From NCBI RefSeq assembly GCF_014843845.1, contig NZ_JHQS01000007.1:1-64000 (forward strand): DNA of 64,000 nt. Direction: 5' to 3'. The notes under the pieces are model-generated. The model did not search any database. It was not told the DNA's origin and saw only the letters and a list, made by a program, of their open reading frames with translations. A program made the translations under genes and the position numbers. Positions 24,601 to 33,023 of the stretch are shown in pieces; the first letter of the stretch is position 1, and every line of letters starts with the position of its first letter. This DNA is from Mesorhizobium amorphae (lineage in GTDB: Bacteria > Pseudomonadota > Alphaproteobacteria > Rhizobiales > Rhizobiaceae).

Positions 24601-25022
24601 TGATGACCGAGATGGCTGTCGCGGTGCCGCTGGTGCTCGCTAGCGAGCAGGGGATGTTTCATTTTCCGTTGGCTGAAGAGGTGCGCCTGCAGCCCATCAG
24701 CCGCGCCGAAAACGAGACCGGATGGCCGTTTTCCGTCGATGCGGGCGTGCTGGCCTGCGTCTGGAGCGGCGGCCAGAAAGTGGTCAGCTTCCTGGAAAAC
24801 AGGCCGGCCGATCTCGAGGACGGTGAGACATTCCAGCCGCGCCACGTCATCGTAACGACCGATCCGGTGCTGCTCACTTTCGGCAATATGGCCGATCGCG
24901 AGCTGTTCCGTCCGGCGGCGAACATCGAGGAACGCATCCGGATGGTCGCGCCCTTCGCGGCGCTGGGCCAGAAGCTTTGCGATCAACCGGCCGGCGCTCA
25001 TGTCGGCCACGGCGAATTGTAG
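24600..25022 (+). CDS. DUF2511-like protein inserted in the sox operon
   Basis: A 140-aa protein of uncertain function lying between soxB and soxD, a position normally empty in sox operons. The region ISRAENETGWPFSVDAGVL near residues 33-51, followed by ACVW and a VVSFLENRP strand, resembles the YebY/DUF2511 pattern (WPFTV...GTLxC). The rest is polar, with no signal peptide or membrane segment. Its ATG overlaps the soxB stop (ATGA), and soxD follows 12 bp after its stop, so it is translated within the operon. The family call is tentative. Confidence 0.7.
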   Translation: MMTEMAVAVPLVLASEQGMFHFPLAEEVRLQPISRAENETGWPFSVDAGVLACVWSGGQKVVSFLENRPADLEDGETFQPRHVIVTTDPVLLTFGNMADRELFRPAANIEERIRMVAPFAALGQKLCDQPAGAHVGHGEL

Positions 25023-25034
25023 GAACCAAGCACA

Positions 25035-25331
25035 ATGCTTCTCATCCGCTGCCCCTATTGCGAGGAAGAGCGCCCGGAACTCGAGTTCCGCAACGCCGGC
25101 GAGGCGCATATCGCGCGCTCGGCCAACATCGCCGGCGAAAGCGACGACGATTTCGAGAAGTTCTTCTTCATCCGCTCGAATCCCAAGGGCGTCATCCACG
25201 AGCGCTGGCGGCACATGCATGGCTGCGCGCGCTTCTTCAACGCCGTGCGCGACACCGTGACCGACAAGTTCATCATGACCTACAAGGCCGGCGAGCCGAA
25301 GCCCGCGAAGCTGCCTGGAGTTGCCAAATGA
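25035..25331 (+). CDS. soxD: Sarcosine oxidase delta subunit
   Basis: A 98-aa zinc-binding subunit. The CPYCEEERPELEF motif at residues 6-18, with a later His and Cys in HMHGCARFFN, makes the zinc site typical of SoxD. Its stop overlaps the soxA start (ATGA). It assembles with the alpha, beta and gamma subunits in the cytoplasm. Confidence 0.95.
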   Translation: MLLIRCPYCEEERPELEFRNAGEAHIARSANIAGESDDDFEKFFFIRSNPKGVIHERWRHMHGCARFFNAVRDTVTDKFIMTYKAGEPKPAKLPGVAK

Positions 25332-28321
25332 GCGGCGCATTCCGCATTCCCGGGGCCGGGCGCCTCAAGCAGGCGAAGACGGCGCGCTTCAGCTTCGACG
25401 GCCAGGCCTACGCCGGCGTCGAGGGCGACACGCTGGCCTCGGCCTTGCTTGCCAACGGCGTTCACCTCGTCGGCCGTTCGTTCAAGTACCACCGTCCGCG
25501 CGGCTTCCTGTCCGCCGGCGCGGAAGAGCCCAATGCGCTGGTCCAGATTGCGCGCGACGACGCGCGCAAGACGCCGAACGTGCGGGCAACCGTGCAGGAG
25601 CTCTATGATGGGCTCGCCGCGCAGTCGCAGAACCGCTGGCCGTCGCTCGCCTTCGACGTCGGCGCGGTCAACGACATCGCCTCGCCATTCTTTTCGGCCG
25701 GCTTCTACTACAAGACCTTCATGTGGCCGAAGGCCGCGTGGAAAAGCCTCTACGAACCGAAGATCCGCGCCGCGGCCGGCCTCGGCGTGTCACCGGACCG
25801 GCCCGATCCCGACCATTATGCGGCGCGCTTCGCGCATTGCGACGTGCTGGTGCTCGGCGGCGGTGCTGCCGGCATCGCCGCGGCCCTTGCGGCAGCCGAG
25901 ACCGGCGCCAGCGTCATGCTGGCCGACGAGCAGGCGGAGTTCGGCGGCAGCCTGCGTTTCGAGACCGGCGCCAGGATCGACGGCCAGGACGGTTTTGGCT
26001 GGGCTCAAGGTGCAATCGCCAAGCTGAAGGCCATGGACAACGTCCGCGTGCTCTCGCGCACGACGGCGTTCGGCTACTACGCGCAGAATTTCGTCGGGCT
26101 GGTCGAGCGCGTCAGCGATCATCTGCAGAACCCTGGTCGCGAACTGGCCCGCGAGCGGCTGTGGCAGGTTCGCGCCAAGCGCGTCGTGCTGGCGACCGGC
26201 GCCATCGAGCGCCACATGGTGTTTGCCGATAACGACCGTCCCGGCATCATGCTGGCTTCCGCCGCGCGTACCTATCTCAACCACTATGGCGTGGCGGTCG
26301 GCAAAAATGTCGGCGTCTATACCGCCAACGATTCAGCCTATGCGGCGGCGATCGACCTGAAGAAGGCCGGCGTCAATATCGCGGCCATCGTCGACCTGCG
26401 CGACAACCCGACCGGGCCGGTGATCGACGAGGCGAGGGCGCTCGGCATCGAGATCAATTTCGGCCGCGCGGTGGTTCGCGCCGGCGGCAAATTTCGGGTG
26501 ACCTCGATGACCGTGCAGCCGAAGAATGGCGGCGGCGAGCGCACCATCCCGGTCGACGCGGTCCTGATGTCGGCCGGCTGGACGCCGTCTGTGCATCTGT
26601 TTTCGCAATCGCGCGGCAAGGTCGCCTTCAACGACGAGACCAAGCGCTTCGTGCCCGGCACCTACGCGCAGGACTGCGTCTCGGTCGGCGCCTGCAACGG
26701 CACCGACGGGCTGGCGGCGACGGTCGACGAGGCCTATGCGGCCGGCGCCAAGGCGGCCAAGGACGCGGGCGCCAAAGCCGCCAAGGGTACGAAGCCGAAA
26801 GTCGACGCCGGCGAGAGCTGGTCGCGCGGCATGCTGGGTGCGGCACCTGGCGCCGGGCCGGATACGACGGTGAAGGCTTTCGTCGATTTCCAGAACGACG
26901 TCACCGCCAAGGACATCCGCCAGGCGGTGCATGAAGGCATGCATTCGATCGAGCACGTCAAGCGCTTCACCACCAACGGCATGGCGACCGACCAGGGCAA
27001 GACCTCCAACATGCATGGTCTGGCGATTGCCGCCGAGACGCTGGGCAAGCCGATCCCTCAGGTCGGCCTCACCACATTCCGCGCGCCCTATACGCCGGTC
27101 ACCTTCGGCTCGATCGTCGGACACGCGCGGGGTCCGCTATTCGATCCGACCCGCAGAACCGCGATCCATCCCTGGGCCGAGGCCCAAGGTGCCGTGTTCG
27201 AGGATGTCGGCCAGTGGAAGCGCGCCTGGTATTTCCCGAAGGGCGGCGAGGACATGCATGCCGCCGTCGACCGCGAATGCGTCGGCGTGCGCAAGACGGC
27301 CGGCCTGTTCGACGCCTCAACGCTGGGCAAGATCGAGGTGGTTGGGCCGGATGCGGCCAAGTTCATGGAGCTGCTCTACACCAATCCGTGGGAGAAGCTG
27401 GAGCCCGGCCGCTGCCGCTACGGCATAATGCTGCGCGAGGACGGCTTCATCTATGATGACGGCGTCGTCGGCAGGCTGGCGCCGGACCGTTTTCATGTGA
27501 CGACGACGACCGGCGGTGCGCCGCGCGTCATGAACCATATGGAGGACTATCTCCAGACCGAGTTCCCGCATCTCAATGTCTGGCTGAGCTCGATCACCGA
27601 GCAATGGGCGGTGATTGCCGTGCAGGGGCCGAAGTCGCGCAACATCATCGCGCCGCTGGTCGAGGGCATCGACATGTCGGACGAGGCGCTGCCGCATATG
27701 TCGGTACGCGAGGGCAAGATCTGCGGCGTGCCGACCAGGCTGTTCCGCATGTCGTTCACCGGCGAGCGCGGCTTCGAGGTCAATGTGCCGGCCGATTACG
27801 GCCAGGCCGTCTGGGAAGCGCTGTGGGCCGAGGGCCAGAAGCACGGCGCCGTCGCCTACGGCACCGAGACCATGCACGTGCTGCGCGCCGAAAAGGGCTA
27901 CATCATCGTCGGCCAGGACACCGACGGCACGGTGACGCCGAACGATGCCGGGCTCGACTGGGCGGTTGGCAAGAAGAAGACCGATTTCGTCGGCATTCGC
28001 GGCTTGGCGCGGCCGGACCTGGTCGCCAAGGGCCGCAAGCAACTTGTCGGCCTGAAGACCAAGGACACGAAAGTGGTGCTGGAAGAAGGCGCGCAGATCG
28101 TCGCCGACCCGAAGCAGTCTATCCCGATGAAGATGATCGGCCACGTCACCTCGAGCTACTGGTCGGAGAATTGCGGCCGCTCGATCGCGCTGGCGCTGGT
28201 TGCCGGCGGCCGCGACCGCATGGGCGAGACGCTCTACGTGCCGATGCCGAACGGGGTGATCGAAGTGGAGGTCACCGGCATGGTGTTCTTCGACGAGAAG
28301 GGGGAGCGCCTCAATGGTTAA
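25328..28321 (+). CDS. soxA: Sarcosine oxidase alpha subunit
   Basis: A 997-aa subunit combining three parts. The N-terminal ferredoxin-like segment contains SFKYHRPRGFLSAG. An NAD-binding Rossmann part follows with VLVLGGGAAGIAAALA near residue 176. The C-terminal aminomethyltransferase (GcvT) domain, from about residue 610, binds tetrahydrofolate and accepts the methyl-derived C1 group. The length is normal for the heterotetrameric enzyme. ATG 25328 is set by the coupling to soxD; longer upstream frames lie inside soxD. A lysine/alanine-rich linker occurs near residues 477-497. Confidence 0.96.
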   Translation: MSGAFRIPGAGRLKQAKTARFSFDGQAYAGVEGDTLASALLANGVHLVGRSFKYHRPRGFLSAGAEEPNALVQIARDDARKTPNVRATVQELYDGLAAQSQNRWPSLAFDVGAVNDIASPFFSAGFYYKTFMWPKAAWKSLYEPKIRAAAGLGVSPDRPDPDHYAARFAHCDVLVLGGGAAGIAAALAAAETGASVMLADEQAEFGGSLRFETGARIDGQDGFGWAQGAIAKLKAMDNVRVLSRTTAFGYYAQNFVGLVERVSDHLQNPGRELARERLWQVRAKRVVLATGAIERHMVFADNDRPGIMLASAARTYLNHYGVAVGKNVGVYTANDSAYAAAIDLKKAGVNIAAIVDLRDNPTGPVIDEARALGIEINFGRAVVRAGGKFRVTSMTVQPKNGGGERTIPVDAVLMSAGWTPSVHLFSQSRGKVAFNDETKRFVPGTYAQDCVSVGACNGTDGLAATVDEAYAAGAKAAKDAGAKAAKGTKPKVDAGESWSRGMLGAAPGAGPDTTVKAFVDFQNDVTAKDIRQAVHEGMHSIEHVKRFTTNGMATDQGKTSNMHGLAIAAETLGKPIPQVGLTTFRAPYTPVTFGSIVGHARGPLFDPTRRTAIHPWAEAQGAVFEDVGQWKRAWYFPKGGEDMHAAVDRECVGVRKTAGLFDASTLGKIEVVGPDAAKFMELLYTNPWEKLEPGRCRYGIMLREDGFIYDDGVVGRLAPDRFHVTTTTGGAPRVMNHMEDYLQTEFPHLNVWLSSITEQWAVIAVQGPKSRNIIAPLVEGIDMSDEALPHMSVREGKICGVPTRLFRMSFTGERGFEVNVPADYGQAVWEALWAEGQKHGAVAYGTETMHVLRAEKGYIIVGQDTDGTVTPNDAGLDWAVGKKKTDFVGIRGLARPDLVAKGRKQLVGLKTKDTKVVLEEGAQIVADPKQSIPMKMIGHVTSSYWSENCGRSIALALVAGGRDRMGETLYVPMPNGVIEVEVTGMVFFDEKGERLNG

Positions 28322-28895
28322 GGCTGCCGCAAAGACAACCGCATCCGCGACCCCGTCGGCCGAACGCCGTGCCGCACTCGCCGGCCAGACGGTTTCCGCG
28401 ACCGGCGTCGCACTCGCCGTGCTGCCGCCGGCCGAGCGTATCTCGCTGCGCGCGCCGGAGGCTTCCGTGGCAGCGCTTTCGAAGGCGCTCGGCGTGACCT
28501 TGCCGACAAAGCCGAAGACCTCTGCGTCCAAAGCCGGCCGCACGGCGCTGTGGCTTGGGCCGGACGAATGGCTGGTCATCGACGAGGCCGGGAAAGACCC
28601 GCTCGCCGATTGCGCCAAGGTTACCGCGCTGCATTCGGCGGTCGGCATCTCGCACCGCAACGTCGCGTTTTCCGTCACCGGTCCGGCCGCCGCCGCAGCG
28701 ATCAATGGCGGCTGCCCGCAGGATCTGTCGCTTGAAGTCTTTCCGGTGGGTGCTGCTTCGCGCACCATCCTGGGCAAGTCCGAGATCGTGCTGCTCCGCA
28801 GCGGACCAGACGCCTTCCGGGTCGAATGCTGGCGTTCGTTCTCGGACTATGTCTTTACTTTGCTATCGGAAGCAGCGAGCGACGCGGCAGCGTAG
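28314..28895 (+). CDS. soxG: Sarcosine oxidase gamma subunit
   Basis: A 193-aa subunit of the same enzyme. It overlaps the end of soxA by 8 bp. The family pattern is visible in LWLGPDEWLVI and VGISHRNVAFSVTGPAA, followed by NGGCPQDLSLEVFPVGAASRT and ESWRSF-like ECWRSFSDYV. Its N-terminal 20 residues are alanine/threonine rich and probably disordered. No folD or purU gene follows, unlike many sox operons. Confidence 0.93.
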   Translation: MVKAAAKTTASATPSAERRAALAGQTVSATGVALAVLPPAERISLRAPEASVAALSKALGVTLPTKPKTSASKAGRTALWLGPDEWLVIDEAGKDPLADCAKVTALHSAVGISHRNVAFSVTGPAAAAAINGGCPQDLSLEVFPVGAASRTILGKSEIVLLRSGPDAFRVECWRSFSDYVFTLLSEAASDAAA

Positions 28896-29186
<291 letters not shown>

Positions 29187-29210
29187 TTCGGCAGGGCGCG
29201 CGCTGACATG

Positions 29211-29246
29211 AAAACGGGCGGTCAGATTCTCCTGCCGCCCTTTTCT
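29211..29246 (+). terminator. Intrinsic terminator after the sox operon
   Basis: GGGCGG (29216-29221) pairs with CCGCCC (29235-29240), extended by CAG/CTG across a single bulge, and TTTTCTT follows. Confidence 0.8.
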
Positions 29247-29327
29247 TCATCCGCATATTTGAGCCGCCATGGCGTCGTCGACCTTGGGGGGAGAGCGCCG
29301 CCGCAGCGGTATCAAACCTCTTGTTTG

Positions 29328-29374
29328 AGCATGATCTTATCCGAAAACCGGTTCCCACTTTTCGGGATCATGCT
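29328..29374. repeat. Rhizobial palindromic repeat (AGCATGATC type)
   Basis: AGCATGATC (29328-29336) and GATCATGCT (29366-29374) enclose an inner CCGAAAA/TTTTCGG stem and the central ACCGGTT. I recognise this as one of the most frequent intergenic palindromes of Mesorhizobium and relatives. It abuts the stop codon of the small secreted protein gene on the minus strand and could act as its terminator. Confidence 0.8.
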
Positions 29375-29617
29375 TTAGAACGTGCTGGGCACGATCCAGG
29401 GGTCGATCTCGATGCCGAGACGCGGGCCCTTGGCGGCGTCGGTCTTGGTCGCGCCGGTCTTTTCGACCGAGCCCGTCGTGCCGCAATCGAGCTTCAGATT
29501 GGCGCTGGTATGGACGCAGGCTGTAGCCGGCGCTTGCTTGGTCGGCTGGGTGGAGCCGGCGAAGGCCGCACCTGAAAACGCCAGCACCGCTGCGAGGGTG
29601 AGGATTGTCTTTTTCAT
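29375..29617 (-). CDS. Small secreted protein, unknown function
   Basis: An 80-aa protein with a clear signal peptide (residues 1-20, cleavage after AFA). The mature part has two cysteines (TACVHTSANLKLDCGTTG) that could form a disulfide and ends in IEIDPWIVPSTF. ATG 29617 is supported by CGGAGACAAACC upstream and by the signal peptide. Its promoter carries three CGTAC palindromes, one inside the -10 region, so it is probably tightly regulated. I recognise no family. Confidence 0.8.
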   Translation of the reverse strand: MKKTILTLAAVLAFSGAAFAGSTQPTKQAPATACVHTSANLKLDCGTTGSVEKTGATKTDAAKGPRLGIEIDPWIVPSTF

Positions 29618-29641
29618 GGTTTGTCTCCGGTTCAATTTCTT

Positions 29642-29713
29642 CGTACATGTACGATACAGCGTACATATACGTCTCGGAGATCGGAACTTCAAGTCAGAAA
29701 TCGTACACGTACG
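29642..29713. promoter_or_regulatory. Three CGTAC palindromes bracketing a promoter
   Basis: CGTACATGTACG (29642-29653), CGTACATATACG (29660-29671) and CGTACACGTACG (29702-29713) lie upstream of the minus-strand secreted-protein gene. The outer two are identical over 15 bp except at the centre (TCGTACAYGTACGAT). A minus-strand promoter, TTGAAG (29687-29692) with 17 bp to TATATG (29664-29669), has its -10 box inside the middle palindrome. The pattern suits repression by a dimeric regulator. Confidence 0.55.
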
Positions 29714-29800
29714 ATCAATATTCATAAAAGGCCAAAATGCCGCATGGCACGGCAAAAGCCTGTCCATCCGGATGAAATCGGGATGGGCTCTATCTCGCTG

Positions 29801-29868
29801 TTTGAGCTTGATCTTTTTCCGAGCCGAAGGTTAACGCAGCAAATCCGGTTCTACTTCGGGATCATGCT
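29801..29868. repeat. Degenerate copy of the AGCATGATC palindrome
   Basis: TTTGAGCTTGATC (29801-29813) and GATCATGCT (29860-29868) match the arms of the element at 29328-29374, but the centre is longer and altered. It lies just downstream of the TetR gene on the minus strand. Confidence 0.5.
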
Positions 29869-29909
29869 CCAGACGCTGGCTGGATCAAACGATGTTGGAC
29901 GCAGGCCTA

Positions 29910-30554
29910 TCAGCAGTTGACCGGAGTCTCGGTCAGCGGCGGCACATCCTGTGTCGACAGCGTGGCCAGAGTGAAATCGCACATCCGCTTCACGAAAGCC
30001 TGCGGGTCGCCGAAGGGGTAGAATGGAAAGGTGATCAGCAGCGAGATCGTGCCGTGGCCCACCGCCCACAGCATGGTGGCGATGGCGCGCGGATCGCCCT
30101 TGAGCTTGCCGGCGGCGACGCAGGCCTCGACCCTGCTGATCAGCGCCTTCATCGCCGGGTTGCTCTCTTCCATCTCCTCGTAGGACCTGCCTTCCGGCGG
30201 CTTGGTCTTTTCGGTCATGAAGACGGTGCGGTATTCGTTGGGATTGCCGAGGCCGAAGGCGGCGTATTCGGTCATGACCGCCTGCAATGCCTCGATTGGA
30301 TCGTCGGACGGATGCTCCTCGATCCGGCGGGCAAGCGTCTCGAACGCATCCTCGGCCAACGCGAAGAGGATGTCCTGCTTGTCGGCGAAATAGGAATAGA
30401 CCGACATCGGTGCATAGCCGACGCGCTTGGCCAGCTTGCGGATGGTCAGGCCTTCATAGCCTTCTTCCTGCACAAGCTTGTGCGCCGCCTCGACCAGTTC
30501 GGAGCGCAACTCGGCTTTCTGTCTTTCTCGGCGGTTCTGGACGCTAAGCGGCAA
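29910..30554 (-). CDS. TetR-family transcriptional regulator
   Basis: A 214-aa repressor. The TetR DNA-binding domain occupies residues 12-60 (ELVEAAHKLVQEEGYEGLT, then IRKLAKRVGYAPMSVYSYFADK). The C-terminal ligand-binding part contains ALWAVGHG-like LWAVGHGTISLLI, the WHG motif of one TetR subgroup. The start codon is TTG 30554 with GGCAGGAA very close, so the exact start is uncertain. Its own promoter (30590-30617) contains CCGTACACCGTATA, which resembles the sites in front of the small secreted gene. It may also control the lipid-type dehydrogenase genes that follow upstream. Confidence 0.92.
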   Translation of the reverse strand: MPLSVQNRRERQKAELRSELVEAAHKLVQEEGYEGLTIRKLAKRVGYAPMSVYSYFADKQDILFALAEDAFETLARRIEEHPSDDPIEALQAVMTEYAAFGLGNPNEYRTVFMTEKTKPPEGRSYEEMEESNPAMKALISRVEACVAAGKLKGDPRAIATMLWAVGHGTISLLITFPFYPFGDPQAFVKRMCDFTLATLSTQDVPPLTETPVNC

Positions 30555-30589
30555 TTCCTGCCTGCCTTTGTTGTTGGTTGCCTGACTAA

Positions 30590-30617
30590 ATTATATACGG
30601 TGTACGGAAACCGACAA
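30590..30617 (-). promoter_or_regulatory. Promoter and probable operator of the TetR gene
   Basis: On the minus strand TTGTCG and a perfect TATAAT are separated by 16 bp. The spacer and -10 box contain CCGTACACCGTATA, whose TACnnnGTA core parallels the TACnnGTA palindromes near 29650-29713. Occupation by the TetR protein would block its own promoter. Confidence 0.55.
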
Positions 30618-30644
30618 GGGCGGGTTTGGTTCCCCGGCGTTACG

Positions 30645-31421
30645 TCAGATCGCGCCAATGCCGCCATCGATGGCGAGCGTATGGCCGGTCATGAACGAGT
30701 TGGTCGGGTCGGCGGCGAACAGGATGGCGGTGATGACCTCATCCACCTCGGCGACCCGTTTCATCGGCACGCCGCGCGTCAGCTCTGCCAGCGCCTCGGC
30801 CTCCGGCGCGCCGCTGCCGCGGACAAAACCGTCGACCATCGCCGTGCGCGTATGGGCCGGGCAGATGGCGTTGATGCGTATGCCCTTGGTGGCGTACTCG
30901 GCGGCCGCAGACCTGGTCAGTCCGACGACGCCATGCTTGGCGGCGGCATAGACCGACAGCTTTGGCGCGCCGCCAAGCCCGGCGACGGAGGCGATATTGA
31001 CGATCGTGCCGCCCTTGCCGCTCACTTTGAACTGTCGCTCCATGCACGGGATCTGGTGCTTCATCGCGAAGAAAACGCCCAAAAGGTCGATCTCGAGCAC
31101 GCGGCGGGCCTCGTCCGATGCCACCTGCGGCAGGCGCACGAAGCTGTGGACGATGCCGGCATTGTTGACGGCGACATCCAGGCGGCCGAACCGTTCCGTC
31201 GCCAGCGTCACCAGATCTTCAGACAGCTTCTCCTCGGCGATGTTGCCAGCAAGGATCGCCGTCTCGGCCTCTAGTGTTTCGGCAAAGGCGGCCAATGCTT
31301 TTTCGTTCAGATCCGAGAGCACCAACCGCGCGCCTTCGGCGGCAAAGCCCTTTGCCGCGCCGCGGCCGAGGCCGCCGGCAGCGCCCGTGATCAGCACCGT
31401 CGCGCCGTCGAAACGACCCAT
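30645..31421 (-). CDS. SDR-family oxidoreductase
   Basis: A 258-aa classical short-chain dehydrogenase with the cofactor motif TGAAGGLG (residues 12-19), NNAG, catalytic SVYAAAKHG with Tyr and Lys, and a CPAHTRTAM loop. It lies next to acyl-CoA-type genes (MaoC hydratase, phosphotransferase), so a 3-hydroxyacyl or secondary alcohol substrate is plausible but not shown. The gap to the phosphotransferase gene is 19 bp, which supports an operon of four minus-strand genes. Confidence 0.92.
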   Translation of the reverse strand: MGRFDGATVLITGAAGGLGRGAAKGFAAEGARLVLSDLNEKALAAFAETLEAETAILAGNIAEEKLSEDLVTLATERFGRLDVAVNNAGIVHSFVRLPQVASDEARRVLEIDLLGVFFAMKHQIPCMERQFKVSGKGGTIVNIASVAGLGGAPKLSVYAAAKHGVVGLTRSAAAEYATKGIRINAICPAHTRTAMVDGFVRGSGAPEAEALAELTRGVPMKRVAEVDEVITAILFAADPTNSFMTGHTLAIDGGIGAI

Positions 31422-31440
31422 CGCTCAGCTCTCCCAATTT

Positions 31441-32499
31441 TCAAGTATTCTTGTCGATCAATCTCACCGCCAGGCCGGCCAGCAGCTTGACCGCTTCGCC
31501 ATAGGTTCTCGCCTTTTCCGGATTGGAGGCGTTGCCGTCCAGCGCGCGCCGGTAGACGCCCTGGCAGATTGCCGCCAACCGGAAAAAGGAGAAAGCAAGG
31601 AAGAAGCTCCAGTTGCCGATGCCGGAGAGCCCGCGCCGCCGGCAATAGGCGTCGACATAGGTCTCTTCGGACGGCAGGCCGAGCGTCGCGCGGTCGATGC
31701 CGCCGAGGCCACGAAACCCCGAGGCATGCGGCAGGCGCCACTGCATGCACTGATAGGCGAGGTCGGAGAAGGGGTGGCCGAGCGTCGACAGCTCCCAGTC
31801 AAGCACCGCCAGTACCCTGGGCTCGCCGGCTGCGAAGATCATGTTGTCCAGCCGATAGTCGCCATGCACCAGCGAGACACGGCCGTCATCAGCCGGCATA
31901 TGCGTCTCGAGCCAGGCAATCAACCGGTCCATGTCGGCCACCTCTCCGGTTTCGGAGGCGCGGTACTGGCTGGTCCAGCGGGCGAACTGGCGTTCGAAAT
32001 AATTGCCGGGTTTGCCGAAGTCGCTGAGGCCCGCCTTCTCGATGTCGACGTCGTGCAGGGCGGCAAGTGTTGCGTTCATGGCGTCGTAGATCGCGGCACG
32101 CTCGCCATTGTCCAACGCGTCGGGCAGCGCCGGATCCCAGAAGATGCGGCCGTCTATAAATTCCATGACGTAGAACATGCGGCCGATCAGGGAATCCTCG
32201 CCGGACAGATGCAGCATGGCGGGCACCGGCACGGCTGTTCCGGCAAGCGCCCGCATGACCCGGAACTCGCGGTCGACCTGGTGCGCGGATTTCAGCAACT
32301 GTCCAGGCGGTTTGGCGCGCAGCACGTAGCGGCCGCTTGCCGCCGTCAGCAAATAGGTCGGGTTCGATTGCCCGGATTTGAATTTCTCGATCGCGGAAAG
32401 CCCGGCGAAGCCCGGAATATGCGCTTCGAGATAAGGCCCAAGCGCTGCCTGATCGATCGCAAGCGCCGACTTGTCGTGCGCGTTGGTGTCGCCGCTCAT
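31441..32499 (-). CDS. Phosphotransferase-family protein (ACAD10-like kinase domain)
   Basis: A 352-aa aminoglycoside-phosphotransferase-fold protein. The catalytic loop LVHGDYRLDNMIF and the metal-binding VLDWELSTLGHP are intact. The N-terminal lobe has GQSNPTYLL. Such proteins lie beside acyl-CoA dehydrogenases across bacteria; human ACAD10/11 fuse the two and phosphorylate 4-hydroxyacyl-CoA before dehydration. The position between SDR and MaoC genes, with the acyl-CoA dehydrogenase divergent at 33963, supports the same role here. It overlaps the MaoC gene by 4 bp. Confidence 0.92.
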   Translation of the reverse strand: MSGDTNAHDKSALAIDQAALGPYLEAHIPGFAGLSAIEKFKSGQSNPTYLLTAASGRYVLRAKPPGQLLKSAHQVDREFRVMRALAGTAVPVPAMLHLSGEDSLIGRMFYVMEFIDGRIFWDPALPDALDNGERAAIYDAMNATLAALHDVDIEKAGLSDFGKPGNYFERQFARWTSQYRASETGEVADMDRLIAWLETHMPADDGRVSLVHGDYRLDNMIFAAGEPRVLAVLDWELSTLGHPFSDLAYQCMQWRLPHASGFRGLGGIDRATLGLPSEETYVDAYCRRRGLSGIGNWSFFLAFSFFRLAAICQGVYRRALDGNASNPEKARTYGEAVKLLAGLAVRLIDKNT

Positions 32500-33023
32500 G
32501 CCGTCTCTGGCTGGCGCTCGATCAGCGTCAGGGTCAGCCAGCGGGCGGTCAGCGCCGGCTTCTTCGAACCCTCGATCTCGATGGTCACGTCATGCGCCGT
32601 CTGCACCCAGCCCGACGGCCGGACCTTGACGTCGGCCAGCACGAAACGGGTGCGGATTCGCGATCCGGTCTTCACCGGCGCCAGGAAGCGCAGCGAATCG
32701 AAGCCGTGGTTGACGCCCATCTTGCTGTTTTCGAGCGGCGGCATGGTCTCGAAGGTCATCGCCGAAAGCAGCGACAGTGAAAGGAAGCCGTGCGCGATGG
32801 TGCCGCCGAACGGCGTCTCGCGCTCGGCGCGCTCGGGGTCGCAATGGATGAACTGATGGTCGTCGGTGGCGTCGGCGAACTGGTCGATCATGCGCTGAGT
32901 GACGATGCGCCACGGCGACACGCCGACTTCCTTGCCGACGCTGGCCAGAAGCACATCGAGACTGATCGGTTCCACGCTGATGTCCTCCACTTCGCCCGCC
33001 GGCTTCTCCGGCCGACATGTCAT
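32496..33023 (-). CDS. MaoC-family dehydratase
   Basis: A 175-aa hot-dog-fold enoyl-CoA hydratase-type protein. The hydratase motif is clear: DDHQFIHCDPERA, with the Asp/His pair, followed by FGGTIAHGFLSLSLL. ATG 33023 overlaps the stop of the SDR gene (ATGA), which fixes the start; longer frames run into that gene. It probably hydrates or dehydrates an enoyl-CoA intermediate in the same pathway as its operon partners. Confidence 0.92.
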   Translation of the reverse strand: MTCRPEKPAGEVEDISVEPISLDVLLASVGKEVGVSPWRIVTQRMIDQFADATDDHQFIHCDPERAERETPFGGTIAHGFLSLSLLSAMTFETMPPLENSKMGVNHGFDSLRFLAPVKTGSRIRTRFVLADVKVRPSGWVQTAHDVTIEIEGSKKPALTARWLTLTLIERQPETA

